A program made the position numbers and the translations under genes. Below the pieces are notes generated by a model. That model did no database searches, was not told the DNA's origin, and saw only the letters and a list, made by a program, of their open reading frames with translations. From Megasphaera stantonii (GTDB lineage: Bacteria > Bacillota > Negativicutes > Veillonellales > Megasphaeraceae), in assembly GCF_003367905.1 (NCBI RefSeq), contig NZ_CP029462.1, forward strand, positions 2,046,001-2,110,000: DNA of 64,000 nucleotides, read 5' to 3'. Shown here one piece after another: positions 44,863-52,301 of the stretch. Numbering within the stretch: the stretch's first letter is position 1; each line of letters opens with the position of its first letter.

Positions 44863-44903
44863 CAGAAAAATAAAACAAGTGTTCGCCTATTGGCGTCTAA
44901 ATT

Positions 44904-44937
44904 TTCCCCTGCCTGCAAAACGGGCAGGGGATTTTTG
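44904..44937 (+). terminator. Plus-strand terminator-like hairpin
   Basis: CCCCTGCC and GGCAGGGG pair, followed by ATTTTTG. No complete plus-strand gene precedes it. It may be a second stop for the short transcript, now displaced by IS copy B. Confidence 0.6.
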
Positions 44938-45040
44938 CGTATTATATGTAAAAAATGCTGATTTTTACATAGTTCCGTGAATGAAATGGTAAAAACGGCC
45001 ATTTTTACAATCTGAACCGGTAAGAAATCCTGAATTGTTC

Positions 45041-45092
45041 AAATGCAGACAAATGCAGAATTAAATGCAGAAAATTAGATGATTCTGCATTT
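45041..45092. repeat. Four copies of AAATGCAGA
   Basis: Direct copies at 45041, 45051 and 45063 and an inverted copy at 45084-45092, in a non-coding stretch. Spacing of 10 and 12 bp is near one helical turn, as in protein-binding arrays. Confidence 0.7.
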
Positions 45093-45108
45093 ACGGCTGC
45101 GGTTTCCG

Positions 45109-45137
45109 GCAGTTGTTGCAGAAAGTGCAACAACTGC
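45109..45137 (-). terminator. Perfect 12-bp hairpin directly after the lysogeny-module genes
   Basis: GCAGTTGTTGCA, loop GAAAG, TGCAACAACTGC, one base from the stop of the leftward membrane-protein gene. There is no U run, so it may be a weak terminator or an RNA 3'-end stabiliser. Confidence 0.5.
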
Positions 45138-45827
45138 TTAAACCCTACCAACGATAATCAGCGGATTAATGTCTCCGCCTAATTGGTTTTTCATTTTGGT
45201 TCTACCAGTAACATATCCGTATACGGTTCCCGTGGTTCCTTTTTGAATAGCATCGGTGTTTCCAATAATAATTGCCTGAATAATGATGTTATCGTCTGCA
45301 TACATATTGATTTGGGATACTTTTTCGCCGCCGAACATTTTTCCTAAATCTGAATCAGGCGGAAATTCGCTGATACTATTGACATGGGCGGAAAGAGCAA
45401 TCGGTTTGCCGTAGTAATCCCAGGGGGCTTTATACACATCAGCCGGTGAAGCTGCTTGAGTTTTATTTGCAATATCCGGGGTCTTTTTAATAAGGGCGGC
45501 CGCAGTTCCAACATTTCCGTTTGTCATGGCATCCTCATCCGAAGTATTCCATGTAACAGGCTTTTCTTTTGGCATTTGCTTTGCAACTTCTTTTTCTGCC
45601 TGCTCGTTTGCTCGGTCAGCTTTTTGGCTGGCGGTCATCGTATCTTTTGGCGGATTGAGTAACGGATCGCCTACAGCGAAGATAAACCATACGGCGCTTA
45701 TCCCGGCAATAGCGTACAACTGCTTTTTTGTGAATTCATGCCGGTGACAATATAATAGAAACCATCCCAGAGGTGCGAAGAATACTAATGCTGCCCACAT
45801 GAACCACTTCTTTTCATACCATTTCAT
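45138..45827 (-). CDS. Prophage membrane protein, function unknown
   Basis: 229 residues with GGAGGG before the ATG. Two N-terminal helices (~10-28, ~38-55) anchor a soluble C-terminal domain after a charged linker. That domain (~130-229; YGKPIALSAHVNSISEFPP, IQAIIIGNTDAIQKGTTGTV, YGYVTGR) has an OB-fold-like strand pattern, similar to tRNA_anti-like domains of small membrane proteins. As the last gene of the repressor operon it would be made by the lysogen, the usual place for superinfection-exclusion or defence genes. That role is only inferred. Confidence 0.7.
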   Translation of the reverse strand: MKWYEKKWFMWAALVFFAPLGWFLLYCHRHEFTKKQLYAIAGISAVWFIFAVGDPLLNPPKDTMTASQKADRANEQAEKEVAKQMPKEKPVTWNTSDEDAMTNGNVGTAAALIKKTPDIANKTQAASPADVYKAPWDYYGKPIALSAHVNSISEFPPDSDLGKMFGGEKVSQINMYADDNIIIQAIIIGNTDAIQKGTTGTVYGYVTGRTKMKNQLGGDINPLIIVGRV

Positions 45828-45837
45828 AAAATCCCTC

Positions 45838-46281
45838 CTAATCAGGTTCTACGCACCGGCACAACAGCTGATGCGCTTCTTGATACGTGAACAACTCCCG
45901 GTTCCGCGGGACGGCCTGCAACAGCCGCTCGTCGATGTCGTAGCTGTGGGATAGCAGATACAGGGCGAATAGGTTCGCCTCGTACTCGTTGGCCGACCGG
46001 CAGTAGTTCGCGGTGTCGGCGTGGAAGGCGTAGCCCGTGCCGCAGTGCATGAGAGCATGTCCCAGCTCATGAGCGACGACGATATACTGTTCACGTTCAT
46101 CTAAATTCTCATTCAAAACGATAATTTTCCGGCGGACCGGCTTAGTCAGAAATCCGCGGATATTCGGCGGCAAGGGTGCATACCTTACAGGGATGCGCAG
46201 CGTCTGCGCAATCTGAAAAGGGTTGGCCGTTCCGCAGCGCCGGACAAGATTATTGACCCGTACCCTGATATTTTTCCCCAT
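45838..46281 (-). CDS. ImmA/IrrE-family metallopeptidase
   Basis: 147 residues with the zinc motif AHELGHALMHCG and a downstream acidic ligand (SANEYEANLFALYLL). ImmA-type peptidases cleave the cognate CI-like repressor to trigger induction. The repressor gene lies 13 bp upstream in the same operon, which fits. Confidence 0.92.
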   Translation of the reverse strand: MGKNIRVRVNNLVRRCGTANPFQIAQTLRIPVRYAPLPPNIRGFLTKPVRRKIIVLNENLDEREQYIVVAHELGHALMHCGTGYAFHADTANYCRSANEYEANLFALYLLSHSYDIDERLLQAVPRNRELFTYQEAHQLLCRCVEPD

Positions 46282-46294
46282 AGCGGCAGCACTC

Positions 46295-46666
46295 CTATTT
46301 CTTTTTCCGCTTATTCGCTTCTTTCGCGGCCAGAAAGGCCATCTTCAACGCCTGCCGGACCATGTCCCGTCCTTCGTCATCCAGATGGTAGACGTCGCCG
46401 TCGAAGATGACCTCGGACTGTTCAAGGTATTTCTTCATGTCCTTAGGCATTTTCTCAGCAGGCGGGGATGCGGTTTGACGGTCATTGCCTAACAAATAGT
46501 CAATAGAAACATTAAAATATTCAGACATCTTTTTTAATATTTCCGGGCTAGGCGTAGTCAGCCCTAATTCATACTTGGAAACCGCCGCTTTCTGAACCGA
46601 TAGGATTTTTCCCAATTCAGTCTGTGTTATTCCTTTATTATTTCTCAATTCTCGTATCCTGTTCAT
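46295..46666 (-). CDS. Phage CI-like repressor (XRE family)
   Basis: 123 residues. Residues ~1-60 are an XRE helix-turn-helix (IRELRNNKGITQTELGKILS, KAAVSKYELGLTTPSPEIL), the rest a short polar tail with no LexA/S24 peptidase. AGAGGTGAG precedes the ATG. Without a self-cleavage domain, induction probably relies on the adjacent ImmA-like peptidase. It should bind the GTATC-N7-GATAC sites that start 25 bp upstream. Confidence 0.9.
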   Translation of the reverse strand: MNRIRELRNNKGITQTELGKILSVQKAAVSKYELGLTTPSPEILKKMSEYFNVSIDYLLGNDRQTASPPAEKMPKDMKKYLEQSEVIFDGDVYHLDDEGRDMVRQALKMAFLAAKEANKRKKK

Positions 46667-46691
46667 AGACTCACCTCTGTTTATATCTTAT

Positions 46692-46803
46692 AGTATCTAT
46701 TTAAGATACTCAATAGAGGTATCAAAAGCAGATACTTTTCCTGTTTAGTATCTTGACAAGAAACATGCTGGCGTGTATAATACAAGTATCTTCAAAAGAT
46801 ACA
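46692..46803. promoter_or_regulatory. Phage operator region: four GTATC-N7-GATAC sites
   Basis: Sites at 46692-46710 (AGTATCTATTTAAGATACT), 46718-46736, 46747-46765 (right half degenerate, GAAAC) and 46785-46803. All share the same 7-nt spacer between pentamer halves. A fifth copy lies at 47017-47035. They span the divergent promoters of the repressor and Cro genes. Confidence 0.88.
46753..46781 (+). promoter_or_regulatory. Early rightward promoter (PR-like)
   Basis: Perfect TTGACA and TATAAT with a 17-nt spacer. The -35 is inside operator 3, and operator 4 starts 3 bp after the -10, so repressor binding would block it. Confidence 0.93.
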
Positions 46804-46822
46804 TTGAGGGGAGGTGAGAAAA

Positions 46823-47026
46823 TTGTTCGAAAACTTGCGAAGACTTAGAACTGAAGCCGGAATCACTTGCGAACAAATGGCTGAATACATGGGGTTAGAG
46901 ACGAAATCAGCTTACAGCAAAAAAGAACTGGGGCAGACAAGATTTACTTTAGCCGAGGCTCGAAAAGTATCTGAAATTTTAGGAAAAAGCATTGAAGATA
47001 TTTTTTATGCCGACGAGGTATCTTGA
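46823..47026 (+). CDS. Cro-like XRE-family regulator
   Basis: 67 residues from the TTG at 46823, chosen because GGGGAGGTGA lies six bases upstream (the GTG at 46814 is inside that site). HTH: RRLRTEAGITCEQMAEYMGL, ETKSAYSKKELGQTRFTLAE. It is divergent from the repressor and first in the early operon, the Cro position. Its stop codon lies inside the fifth operator. Confidence 0.85.
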   Translation: MFENLRRLRTEAGITCEQMAEYMGLETKSAYSKKELGQTRFTLAEARKVSEILGKSIEDIFYADEVS

Positions 47027-47035
47027 AAAGATACT
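47017..47035. promoter_or_regulatory. Fifth operator, overlapping the end of the Cro-like gene
   Basis: AGGTATCTTGAAAAGATACT has the same GTATC-N7-GATAC form, ~215 bp downstream of the main cluster. It could support looping or a roadblock. Confidence 0.8.
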
Positions 47036-47060
47036 GAATTGAGCGGAAGGAGAGAATTAC

Positions 47061-47318
47061 ATGAGTTACAAAACCGAAGCTACAAAAGAACGGCTTGCGA
47101 AGCTGTTAGAGATTCAAAAACAAATAGAAGAAAATATTTTCGTTCCCAATCCTGAAGGTCGGAGCAACGATGACGATTTGCCGTATTACAAAGATCTGTA
47201 TCGGCAGTATCAGCAGTTTTTGGATAGCTTAAATTTATTGATTCGTTTCGAAAGTTTTCGCTTGGGAAACAATTTATATGATGACGAAAATAAGAAAAAA
47301 GGGGGGCCGATAACATGA
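47061..47318 (+). CDS. Prophage protein, unknown
   Basis: 85 residues, helical, charged (KERLAKLLEIQKQIEENIF, YKDLYRQYQQFLDSLNLLIR), GGAAGGAGAG before the ATG. It overlaps the next gene by ATGA. No family recognised. Confidence 0.7.
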   Translation: MSYKTEATKERLAKLLEIQKQIEENIFVPNPEGRSNDDDLPYYKDLYRQYQQFLDSLNLLIRFESFRLGNNLYDDENKKKGGPIT

Positions 47319-47575
47319 TAAGCCTTCAGGAATTACAGGAAATGCGAGAGCGGGATAACGCCCACAAACAGGAGGCATTGAATCTTTTGACCGTGGCCCT
47401 GACTTTTGATGACAAGTTCTTTAAGTTCCAGCTCATCAATGACGGCAACACGGTCAAGATCACCGAAGCTGGAAACGACGAGGAAAATAATTTCCTTCTG
47501 TGCAACGTTGCCGGGGACAACATCCCTGCGATGCTGTGCGACGTGCTCAAGCAGGGCCGGGCGTGGTTATTTTAG
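47315..47575 (+). CDS. Prophage protein, unknown
   Basis: 86 residues, start coupled to the previous stop (ATGA). Helical first third, then a beta-like segment (FFKFQLINDGNTVKITEAG). No family recognised. Confidence 0.7.
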   Translation: MISLQELQEMRERDNAHKQEALNLLTVALTFDDKFFKFQLINDGNTVKITEAGNDEENNFLLCNVAGDNIPAMLCDVLKQGRAWLF

Positions 47576-47584
47576 GAGGTAGTT

Positions 47585-47911
47585 ATGGAAAAGCTGGCGT
47601 ACAGCCGGGAAGACCTTATGAAGCTTTTCCAATGCGGGCCGACGTCAATCTGGCGAATGGAGCAAGACGGACGGCTCAAGAAGCTGAACAGCATTCCCGG
47701 CTGCATGTACCGGGCCAAAGAGGTTTTTGAACTGTTGGAACTTGGCCCGGACTATGAACAGCGGTCGCCGTTTGCATGGCGGCGGCTGGAAAACGAGAAC
47801 AAGGAACTCAAGGCCGAGGTCGCCGCCCTCAAGCTGCGGCTTTCGCGAATCTCGGCCATGGCGTTGGGTACGCTGCCAATCGGCAGCGACGAAGGGAGGG
47901 AAGGAGCATGA
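47585..47911 (+). CDS. Small HTH protein with C-terminal coiled coil
   Basis: 108 residues, AGGAGG before the ATG. Residues ~1-55 resemble the MerR/excisionase-type winged helix (YSREDLMKLFQCGPTSIWRM, YRAKEVFELLEL). Residues ~70-95 form a coiled coil (LENENKELKAEVAALKLRL). It may be a regulator or a directionality factor. The start of the next gene overlaps its stop by 4 nt. Confidence 0.65.
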   Translation: MEKLAYSREDLMKLFQCGPTSIWRMEQDGRLKKLNSIPGCMYRAKEVFELLELGPDYEQRSPFAWRRLENENKELKAEVAALKLRLSRISAMALGTLPIGSDEGREGA

Positions 47912-48249
47912 AAACCCATGAACGGCATGATTGGCAAGGCATTACTTGCCACGACGCAGCAAGTTACCAGCAAGTTAAGCCGGTAAGCTGGAAAAAGCGC
48001 ATGGCTGTCACGCTGGCGGCCACCTTGGCCGTCGGTATGCTGGCCGGTTGGGCGGCAACTCAGCAAGTTACGACGCCGCCCGCGGTCTACACGGTGCAGG
48101 CCGGAGACACGCTTTGGAGCATTGCCGAGCGGTTCGCCACGGAAGACGTCGATCTGCGCGAAGCGTACTGGCAGATCATGCAGGACAACGGCCTGAATAC
48201 CGACGGCGTGATACAGCCGGGGCAGCAGCTCGTCATATACCGCTACTAA
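47908..48249 (+). CDS. Membrane-anchored LysM protein (YneA-like)
   Basis: 113 residues from the ATG at 47908 (GGAAGGAG upstream). A basic N-terminus, one transmembrane helix (~34-52), and a C-terminal LysM domain (YTVQAGDTLWSIAERFATED, GVIQPGQQLVIYRY). The layout is that of YneA, the SOS-induced cell-division inhibitor of Bacillus. A phage copy could delay division during induction. Similarity rests on layout only. Confidence 0.75.
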   Translation: MKTHERHDWQGITCHDAASYQQVKPVSWKKRMAVTLAATLAVGMLAGWAATQQVTTPPAVYTVQAGDTLWSIAERFATEDVDLREAYWQIMQDNGLNTDGVIQPGQQLVIYRY

Positions 48250-48296
48250 AAAACGGCGGCCACAATTTTAGTTTACGGAAAAGGGGGTGAAAGTCT

Positions 48297-48788
48297 ATGA
48301 GTTCCGTATTCACACGATTGGCCATTCAGGCCCGGCATAACGCAGGGCTGACGCAGGAGGCCGCGGCCGAACGAATCGGCGTCGCCCTTCGGACGATCGC
48401 CCACTATGAAGCGGGCCGCATTCCGGCCGACGACATCGTTGCCCGCATGATGCAGGTGTACCGGGCTCCGTACCTGGGGTATGCGTATTTGTCGCAGGAA
48501 TCGGAAGTCGGCCGGGCATTATTGCCGCAGATTACGAACGTCAGCGGTATCGCTTCCGGGGTCATGCAGATCCGCGTGGCCATCAAAAAAGCGGTCAAGA
48601 TGTATGACCGCTTGGAAGAAATATGCTGCGACAACGTCGTCAGCCGCGACGAGCAGCGGGACTATGAACGTTGCTGGTCGGAACTCGACAATCTCATGGC
48701 CAGCGTTACGGCCATGAAATTTAGTCCGAGAAAAGGAAAAAGCCCCGCGGGGGCAACCGCAGGGCTTTCAGAGAGAATTAACTTTTGA
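48297..48788 (+). CDS. XRE-family HTH protein
   Basis: 163 residues, AAAGGGGGTGA before the ATG. N-terminal HTH (IQARHNAGLTQEAAAERIGV, ALRTIAHYEAGRIP) with a ~95-residue helical C-terminus. The last ~20 codons coincide with a GC-rich hairpin (48739-48768, AAAGCCC...GGGCTTT), so an attenuator-like structure is embedded in the 3' end. Probably a second regulator of the early region. Confidence 0.75.
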   Translation: MSSVFTRLAIQARHNAGLTQEAAAERIGVALRTIAHYEAGRIPADDIVARMMQVYRAPYLGYAYLSQESEVGRALLPQITNVSGIASGVMQIRVAIKKAVKMYDRLEEICCDNVVSRDEQRDYERCWSELDNLMASVTAMKFSPRKGKSPAGATAGLSERINF

Positions 48789-48849
48789 AAACGTTTTCGT
48801 AGTCATTATATCACAACTGCGAAAGCGACGAAAGGAGAGAATTTTTCGA

Positions 48850-49179
48850 ATGATAACGAAGAGTAAGGATTTGAAAGAATTTATTGCTTCATTCAACAAA
48901 AGCCGACGGCTCGGCGACGTTACCAGCCGCATGATGTTAATCGCTTTTGACGGTGGATATGGCCGGAGAGCCTTCTACCTTCATCCGCTGCCGCGGCTGA
49001 CGAAATCTAAATTCCAGTTCTACGTCAGTCAGGACCCGGCGAAGAAGGGCGAAACTCCGACGTGGTCGCTTGCAATGATGAGCGGCGGCAAGGTCGATCT
49101 CGAGACAAAAGAGTCCGGGCTCGATGAGGACACGGTATTACGCCGGATTATGGAAATTATCAAGAGAGAGGAGAATTAA
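48850..49179 (+). CDS. Prophage protein, unknown
   Basis: 109 residues, AAAGGAGAG before the ATG. Mixed alpha/beta, with basic patches (SFNKSRRLGDVTSRM). Directly upstream of the YqaJ exonuclease gene, two bases apart, so it may serve recombination. No family recognised. Confidence 0.7.
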   Translation: MITKSKDLKEFIASFNKSRRLGDVTSRMMLIAFDGGYGRRAFYLHPLPRLTKSKFQFYVSQDPAKKGETPTWSLAMMSGGKVDLETKESGLDEDTVLRRIMEIIKREEN

Positions 49180-49181
49180 CG

Positions 49182-50120
49182 GTGGATGCTAAATTGATCA
49201 TGATGGTCGAACAGATGAAAGACCGCGACGTCTGGCGTCAGACGAGAAACCTTGGGATCGGCGGCTCCGACGCCGGCGCTATCATGGGCATGAACCCGTG
49301 GAAAAGCAAATATCAGCTCTGGCTGGAAAAGACCGGGCAAGCGGAGCCGGAGGACATTTCCGGGAAAGAATCGGTCTACTGGGGCACGGTCTTAGAGGCC
49401 CCCGTAGCCGATCGCTTCGCCGAGCTCACCGGGAAGAAGATTCGCCGGGCGGGCATGATGCAGAATATCAAAGACCCGTGGATGTTGGCCAACGTTGACC
49501 GGCTGATCGTCGGCGAAAAGGCCGGGCTGGAATGCAAGTGCACGAACGCTTTTTCGGTCAAGGACTGGAAAGAGGATAACTTGCCGGATAGCTATTACTG
49601 GCAGTGCCAGCATTACATGATGACGACGGGCCTTCCTGTCTGGTATATCGCCGTCCTGATCGGCGGCAACAGCTTCGACTATAAGGCCGTTCCACGGCAC
49701 GACGACGACATCAAGGCCTTGTACGAGGCCGAGGCGGAATTCTGGCTGAAGAATGTCAAAGAAGGCGTCATGCCGGATATTGACGGCAGCGAATCGACGG
49801 CAAAGGCCATTGAAAAGCAGTTTGCCGGAAACAAATCCGACCCGATCGAATTGCCGAGCGAAGCGGCGGACATCTTGCAGCTCCTTCATAATTTCAAGCA
49901 GCAAGAAAAGGACGTCAAGGCTGCCATTCAGGAGCAGGAGAACAAGCTGTGCGCCATGATGGGCGATTATGAAATCGGCTTCATCGGCGACCAGAAAATC
50001 ACTTGGAAATGGCAGGACGGCCGAATTACCGTTGATAGTAAAAAATTGAAAAAGGATTTCCCGGAAATCTATGCGCAGGTCACAAAACAGGGAAAGCCGT
50101 CGCGGAGGCTCCGGGCTTAG
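49182..50120 (+). CDS. YqaJ-family phage exonuclease/recombinase
   Basis: 312 residues from a GTG (GAGAGGAG upstream). PD-(D/E)XK nuclease motifs of the YqaJ/lambda-Exo group: GGSDAGAIMGMNPWKSKYQL, WGTVLEAPVADRF, ANVDRLIVG, AGLECKCTNA and QCQHYMMTTG. It digests one DNA strand to prepare ends for RecT, which is encoded 270 bp downstream. Residues ~235-280 form a coiled coil. Confidence 0.93.
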   Translation: MDAKLIMMVEQMKDRDVWRQTRNLGIGGSDAGAIMGMNPWKSKYQLWLEKTGQAEPEDISGKESVYWGTVLEAPVADRFAELTGKKIRRAGMMQNIKDPWMLANVDRLIVGEKAGLECKCTNAFSVKDWKEDNLPDSYYWQCQHYMMTTGLPVWYIAVLIGGNSFDYKAVPRHDDDIKALYEAEAEFWLKNVKEGVMPDIDGSESTAKAIEKQFAGNKSDPIELPSEAADILQLLHNFKQQEKDVKAAIQEQENKLCAMMGDYEIGFIGDQKITWKWQDGRITVDSKKLKKDFPEIYAQVTKQGKPSRRLRA

Positions 50121-50129
50121 GAGGTCACA

Positions 50130-50330
50130 ATGAAGGTCATCATCAACATGTCCGGCGAGCCGGACGAAATCATGGCACTGTTCCGGGAAGTCTCCGGGAC
50201 AGATATCAAAGAGAATGTTGTTAGTGAAATACCTTCTCAAAAAAAACGGGCGGGACGGCCTAAGAAGACCGTAACGACGGAAGAGAAGGACGACATTGAC
50301 AAGGAAATAGAATCTAAGATTTTCGGATAA
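50130..50330 (+). CDS. Small prophage protein between exonuclease and RecT
   Basis: 66 residues, TTAGGAGG before the ATG. A short alpha/beta start (IINMSGEPDEIMALFREVSG), then a Lys-rich KKRAGRPKK patch that resembles an AT-hook-like basic motif, and an acidic tail. Function unknown. A DNA-binding accessory role is a guess from the basic patch. Confidence 0.65.
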   Translation: MKVIINMSGEPDEIMALFREVSGTDIKENVVSEIPSQKKRAGRPKKTVTTEEKDDIDKEIESKIFG

Positions 50331-50338
50331 GAAGGCGG

Positions 50339-50374
50339 GCTGATCATTTTCGCGAGTTGGCGAAAATGATCGGC
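50339..50374 (+). promoter_or_regulatory. Strong intercistronic hairpin upstream of recT
   Basis: A perfect 12-bp stem (GATCATTTTCGC / GCGAAAATGATC, loop GAGTTG), extendable to 15 pairs with one T-G. No U run follows. The recT ribosome-binding site starts ~5 bp later. Possible processing site or translational control element. Confidence 0.65.
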
Positions 50375-50392
50375 TTATAAGGAGGAACAGAC

Positions 50393-51313
50393 ATGGCAAC
50401 AACAAAGGGCGGACTGGCCGCCACCCAAAAAAATGCGGCGGTAACGTCGCCGAAGAAACACATGATGGATTTAATAAAATCCATGAAACCGCAAATTGAA
50501 GCAGCATTGCCGTCCGTACTTACGGGCGAACGGTTTACTCGAATGGTGTTGTCCGCAATGAGTACGACGCCAAAGCTTATAGAATGTACGCCAAACAGCT
50601 TTTTAGGGGCTATGATGCAGGCGGCGCAGCTGGGCGTAGAGCCTAATACTCCGCTAGGACAGGCGTACCTGATTCCTTATAAAAATAAGGGAACAATGGA
50701 ATGCCAGTTCCAATTAGGCTATAAGGGTCTGATTGATTTAGCCTATCGAAGCGGCCAGGTAAAGGATATTCAAGCTCATGAAGTATATGAAAACGATGAA
50801 TTTGAATATGAATTAGGGCTTGAAGCAAAATTGCGGCATAAACCGGCTATGAAGGATCGCGGCGCTGTCGTTGCATATTACGCCGTATTCCATACGAAAG
50901 ACGGCGGATATGGATTCGAAGTTATGAGTGTTGATGATATTCGGAATCACGCTAAGAAATACAGCCAGAGCTTCAACAGTTCCTATAGTCCTTGGTCTCG
51001 TAATTTTGATGAAATGGCGAAGAAAACCGTACTTAAAAAATGCCTGAAATACGCGCCGCTTAAAACCGAATTCGTTCGGGCGATGAATTCGGATGGCACG
51101 ATCAAGTCGACGCTGGCGAAAGATATGGTCGATGTAAAGGACGAAACCGATTATATTGACACTGAAGCGGAAGCCGTTACGGAACAAGCGACGCCAACGA
51201 GCCAACCGGAACCTAAAGAAGAACCTGCCGTCGACATGACGACCGGCGAAGTATTACAGGAGCAGCCTATGAGCGAGGACGATCGAATTCTGGAAGACTC
51301 GCTGAACATTTAG
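50393..51313 (+). CDS. recT: RecT-family single-strand annealing protein
   Basis: 306 residues, AAGGAGG before the ATG. RecT core: LMDLIKSMKPQIEAALPSVL, NSFLGAMMQAAQLGVEPNTP, GQAYLIPY, CQFQLGYKGLIDLAYRSGQV and PWSRNFDEMAKKTVLKKCLK. Acidic C-terminal tail. It anneals ssDNA made by the YqaJ nuclease. Lower-GC codon choice than the flanking yqaJ gene suggests a separate origin within the module. Confidence 0.95.
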   Translation: MATTKGGLAATQKNAAVTSPKKHMMDLIKSMKPQIEAALPSVLTGERFTRMVLSAMSTTPKLIECTPNSFLGAMMQAAQLGVEPNTPLGQAYLIPYKNKGTMECQFQLGYKGLIDLAYRSGQVKDIQAHEVYENDEFEYELGLEAKLRHKPAMKDRGAVVAYYAVFHTKDGGYGFEVMSVDDIRNHAKKYSQSFNSSYSPWSRNFDEMAKKTVLKKCLKYAPLKTEFVRAMNSDGTIKSTLAKDMVDVKDETDYIDTEAEAVTEQATPTSQPEPKEEPAVDMTTGEVLQEQPMSEDDRILEDSLNI

Positions 51314-51325
51314 GAGGACGCCACG

Positions 51326-51622
51326 ATGACCGTAACTAAGTTTGGGTACGAGCTAAATTATAAAACCGAATTCATCGACCTGCGGCCCTATGCTGACCTG
51401 GCGATGCGGAGGATGTGGAGAATCCAATTTCCCAATAAGTATGGGGCATCTATTATTGGCGGCGGTCCGGGGGCTTACGGGGACGGCGAGAAGACGTTTG
51501 AGGTGATGATCCTTTATGAAGGAGAACCTTGCTACGATACCCCGATTACGAACGACGTTCTCGGCTATCAAACGGAGGACGAAGTTCACGAAATCTTAAA
51601 GCAAATCGAAAATTTAACATAA
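51326..51622 (+). CDS. Prophage protein, unknown
   Basis: 98 residues, TTAGGAGG before the ATG. Beta-rich with a Gly-rich turn (SIIGGGPGAYGDGEKTFEVM). Thirteen bp after recT and ahead of an HD-domain gene. Not recognised. Confidence 0.7.
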   Translation: MTVTKFGYELNYKTEFIDLRPYADLAMRRMWRIQFPNKYGASIIGGGPGAYGDGEKTFEVMILYEGEPCYDTPITNDVLGYQTEDEVHEILKQIENLT

Positions 51623-51689
51623 CAGCGTCAGCCGCCGGAAGGGAGCCGCCTTCCGGCACTGGCAGTATTGGGAAAGGGAGAGAATTGAC

Positions 51690-52298
51690 ATGACAGAAAA
51701 AGAATCTTGGGAAAACATTAAGGATGCTTTTGGGCAGATTGTAGATCAGCGCATTGAACGCAAAGGAATTTCAGACTTGCTGTTCTGGCTGGAAAACGAA
51801 ACGGATTTCTTTACGGCTCCGGCAAGCACGCGCTTTCATGGTGCGTATGCGGGCGGCCTAGCGATGCACAGCATTCACGTATGCCAGCGCCTCATTCAGT
51901 TATGCCGGACATACAACATTGGGAACAAGGTATCTATTGCCATCGTGTCGCTGTTCCATGACGTGTGCAAGGCCAATTTTTACGGCGTCGAAATGCGGAA
52001 CCGAAAGAATGAAGAAACGGGACGTTGGGAAAAGGTACCTTTTTACACGATTCAAGACCAATTCCCGGCAGGCCACGGCGAAAAGTCGGTCATGCTGATC
52101 CAGCGGTTCATGCCGTTGACAAACGAGGAAATCATGGCCATCAACTGGCATATGGGATTCTCCGACGCCCGGGCGCAAGGCTACGCCGGCATGAACGCCG
52201 TGAGCGCCGCCTTTGAAAAGTATCCGCTGGCCCTGCTCCTGCACTTTGCAGACATGCAGGCAACGTATTGGGATGAAAAGACGCAAGAGGAGGAATAA
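51690..52298 (+). CDS. HD-domain phosphohydrolase
   Basis: 202 residues, AAAGGGAGAG before the ATG. HD-type metal residues: LAMHSIHVCQRL (H), ALFHDVCKANFYG-type box (here VSLFHDVCKANFYG, HD), and later H and D in INWHMGF and LLHFADM. Phage members of this group probably hydrolyse nucleotides or second messengers. Substrate unknown. Confidence 0.85.
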   Translation: MTEKESWENIKDAFGQIVDQRIERKGISDLLFWLENETDFFTAPASTRFHGAYAGGLAMHSIHVCQRLIQLCRTYNIGNKVSIAIVSLFHDVCKANFYGVEMRNRKNEETGRWEKVPFYTIQDQFPAGHGEKSVMLIQRFMPLTNEEIMAINWHMGFSDARAQGYAGMNAVSAAFEKYPLALLLHFADMQATYWDEKTQEEE

Positions 52299-52301
52299 AT
52301 C

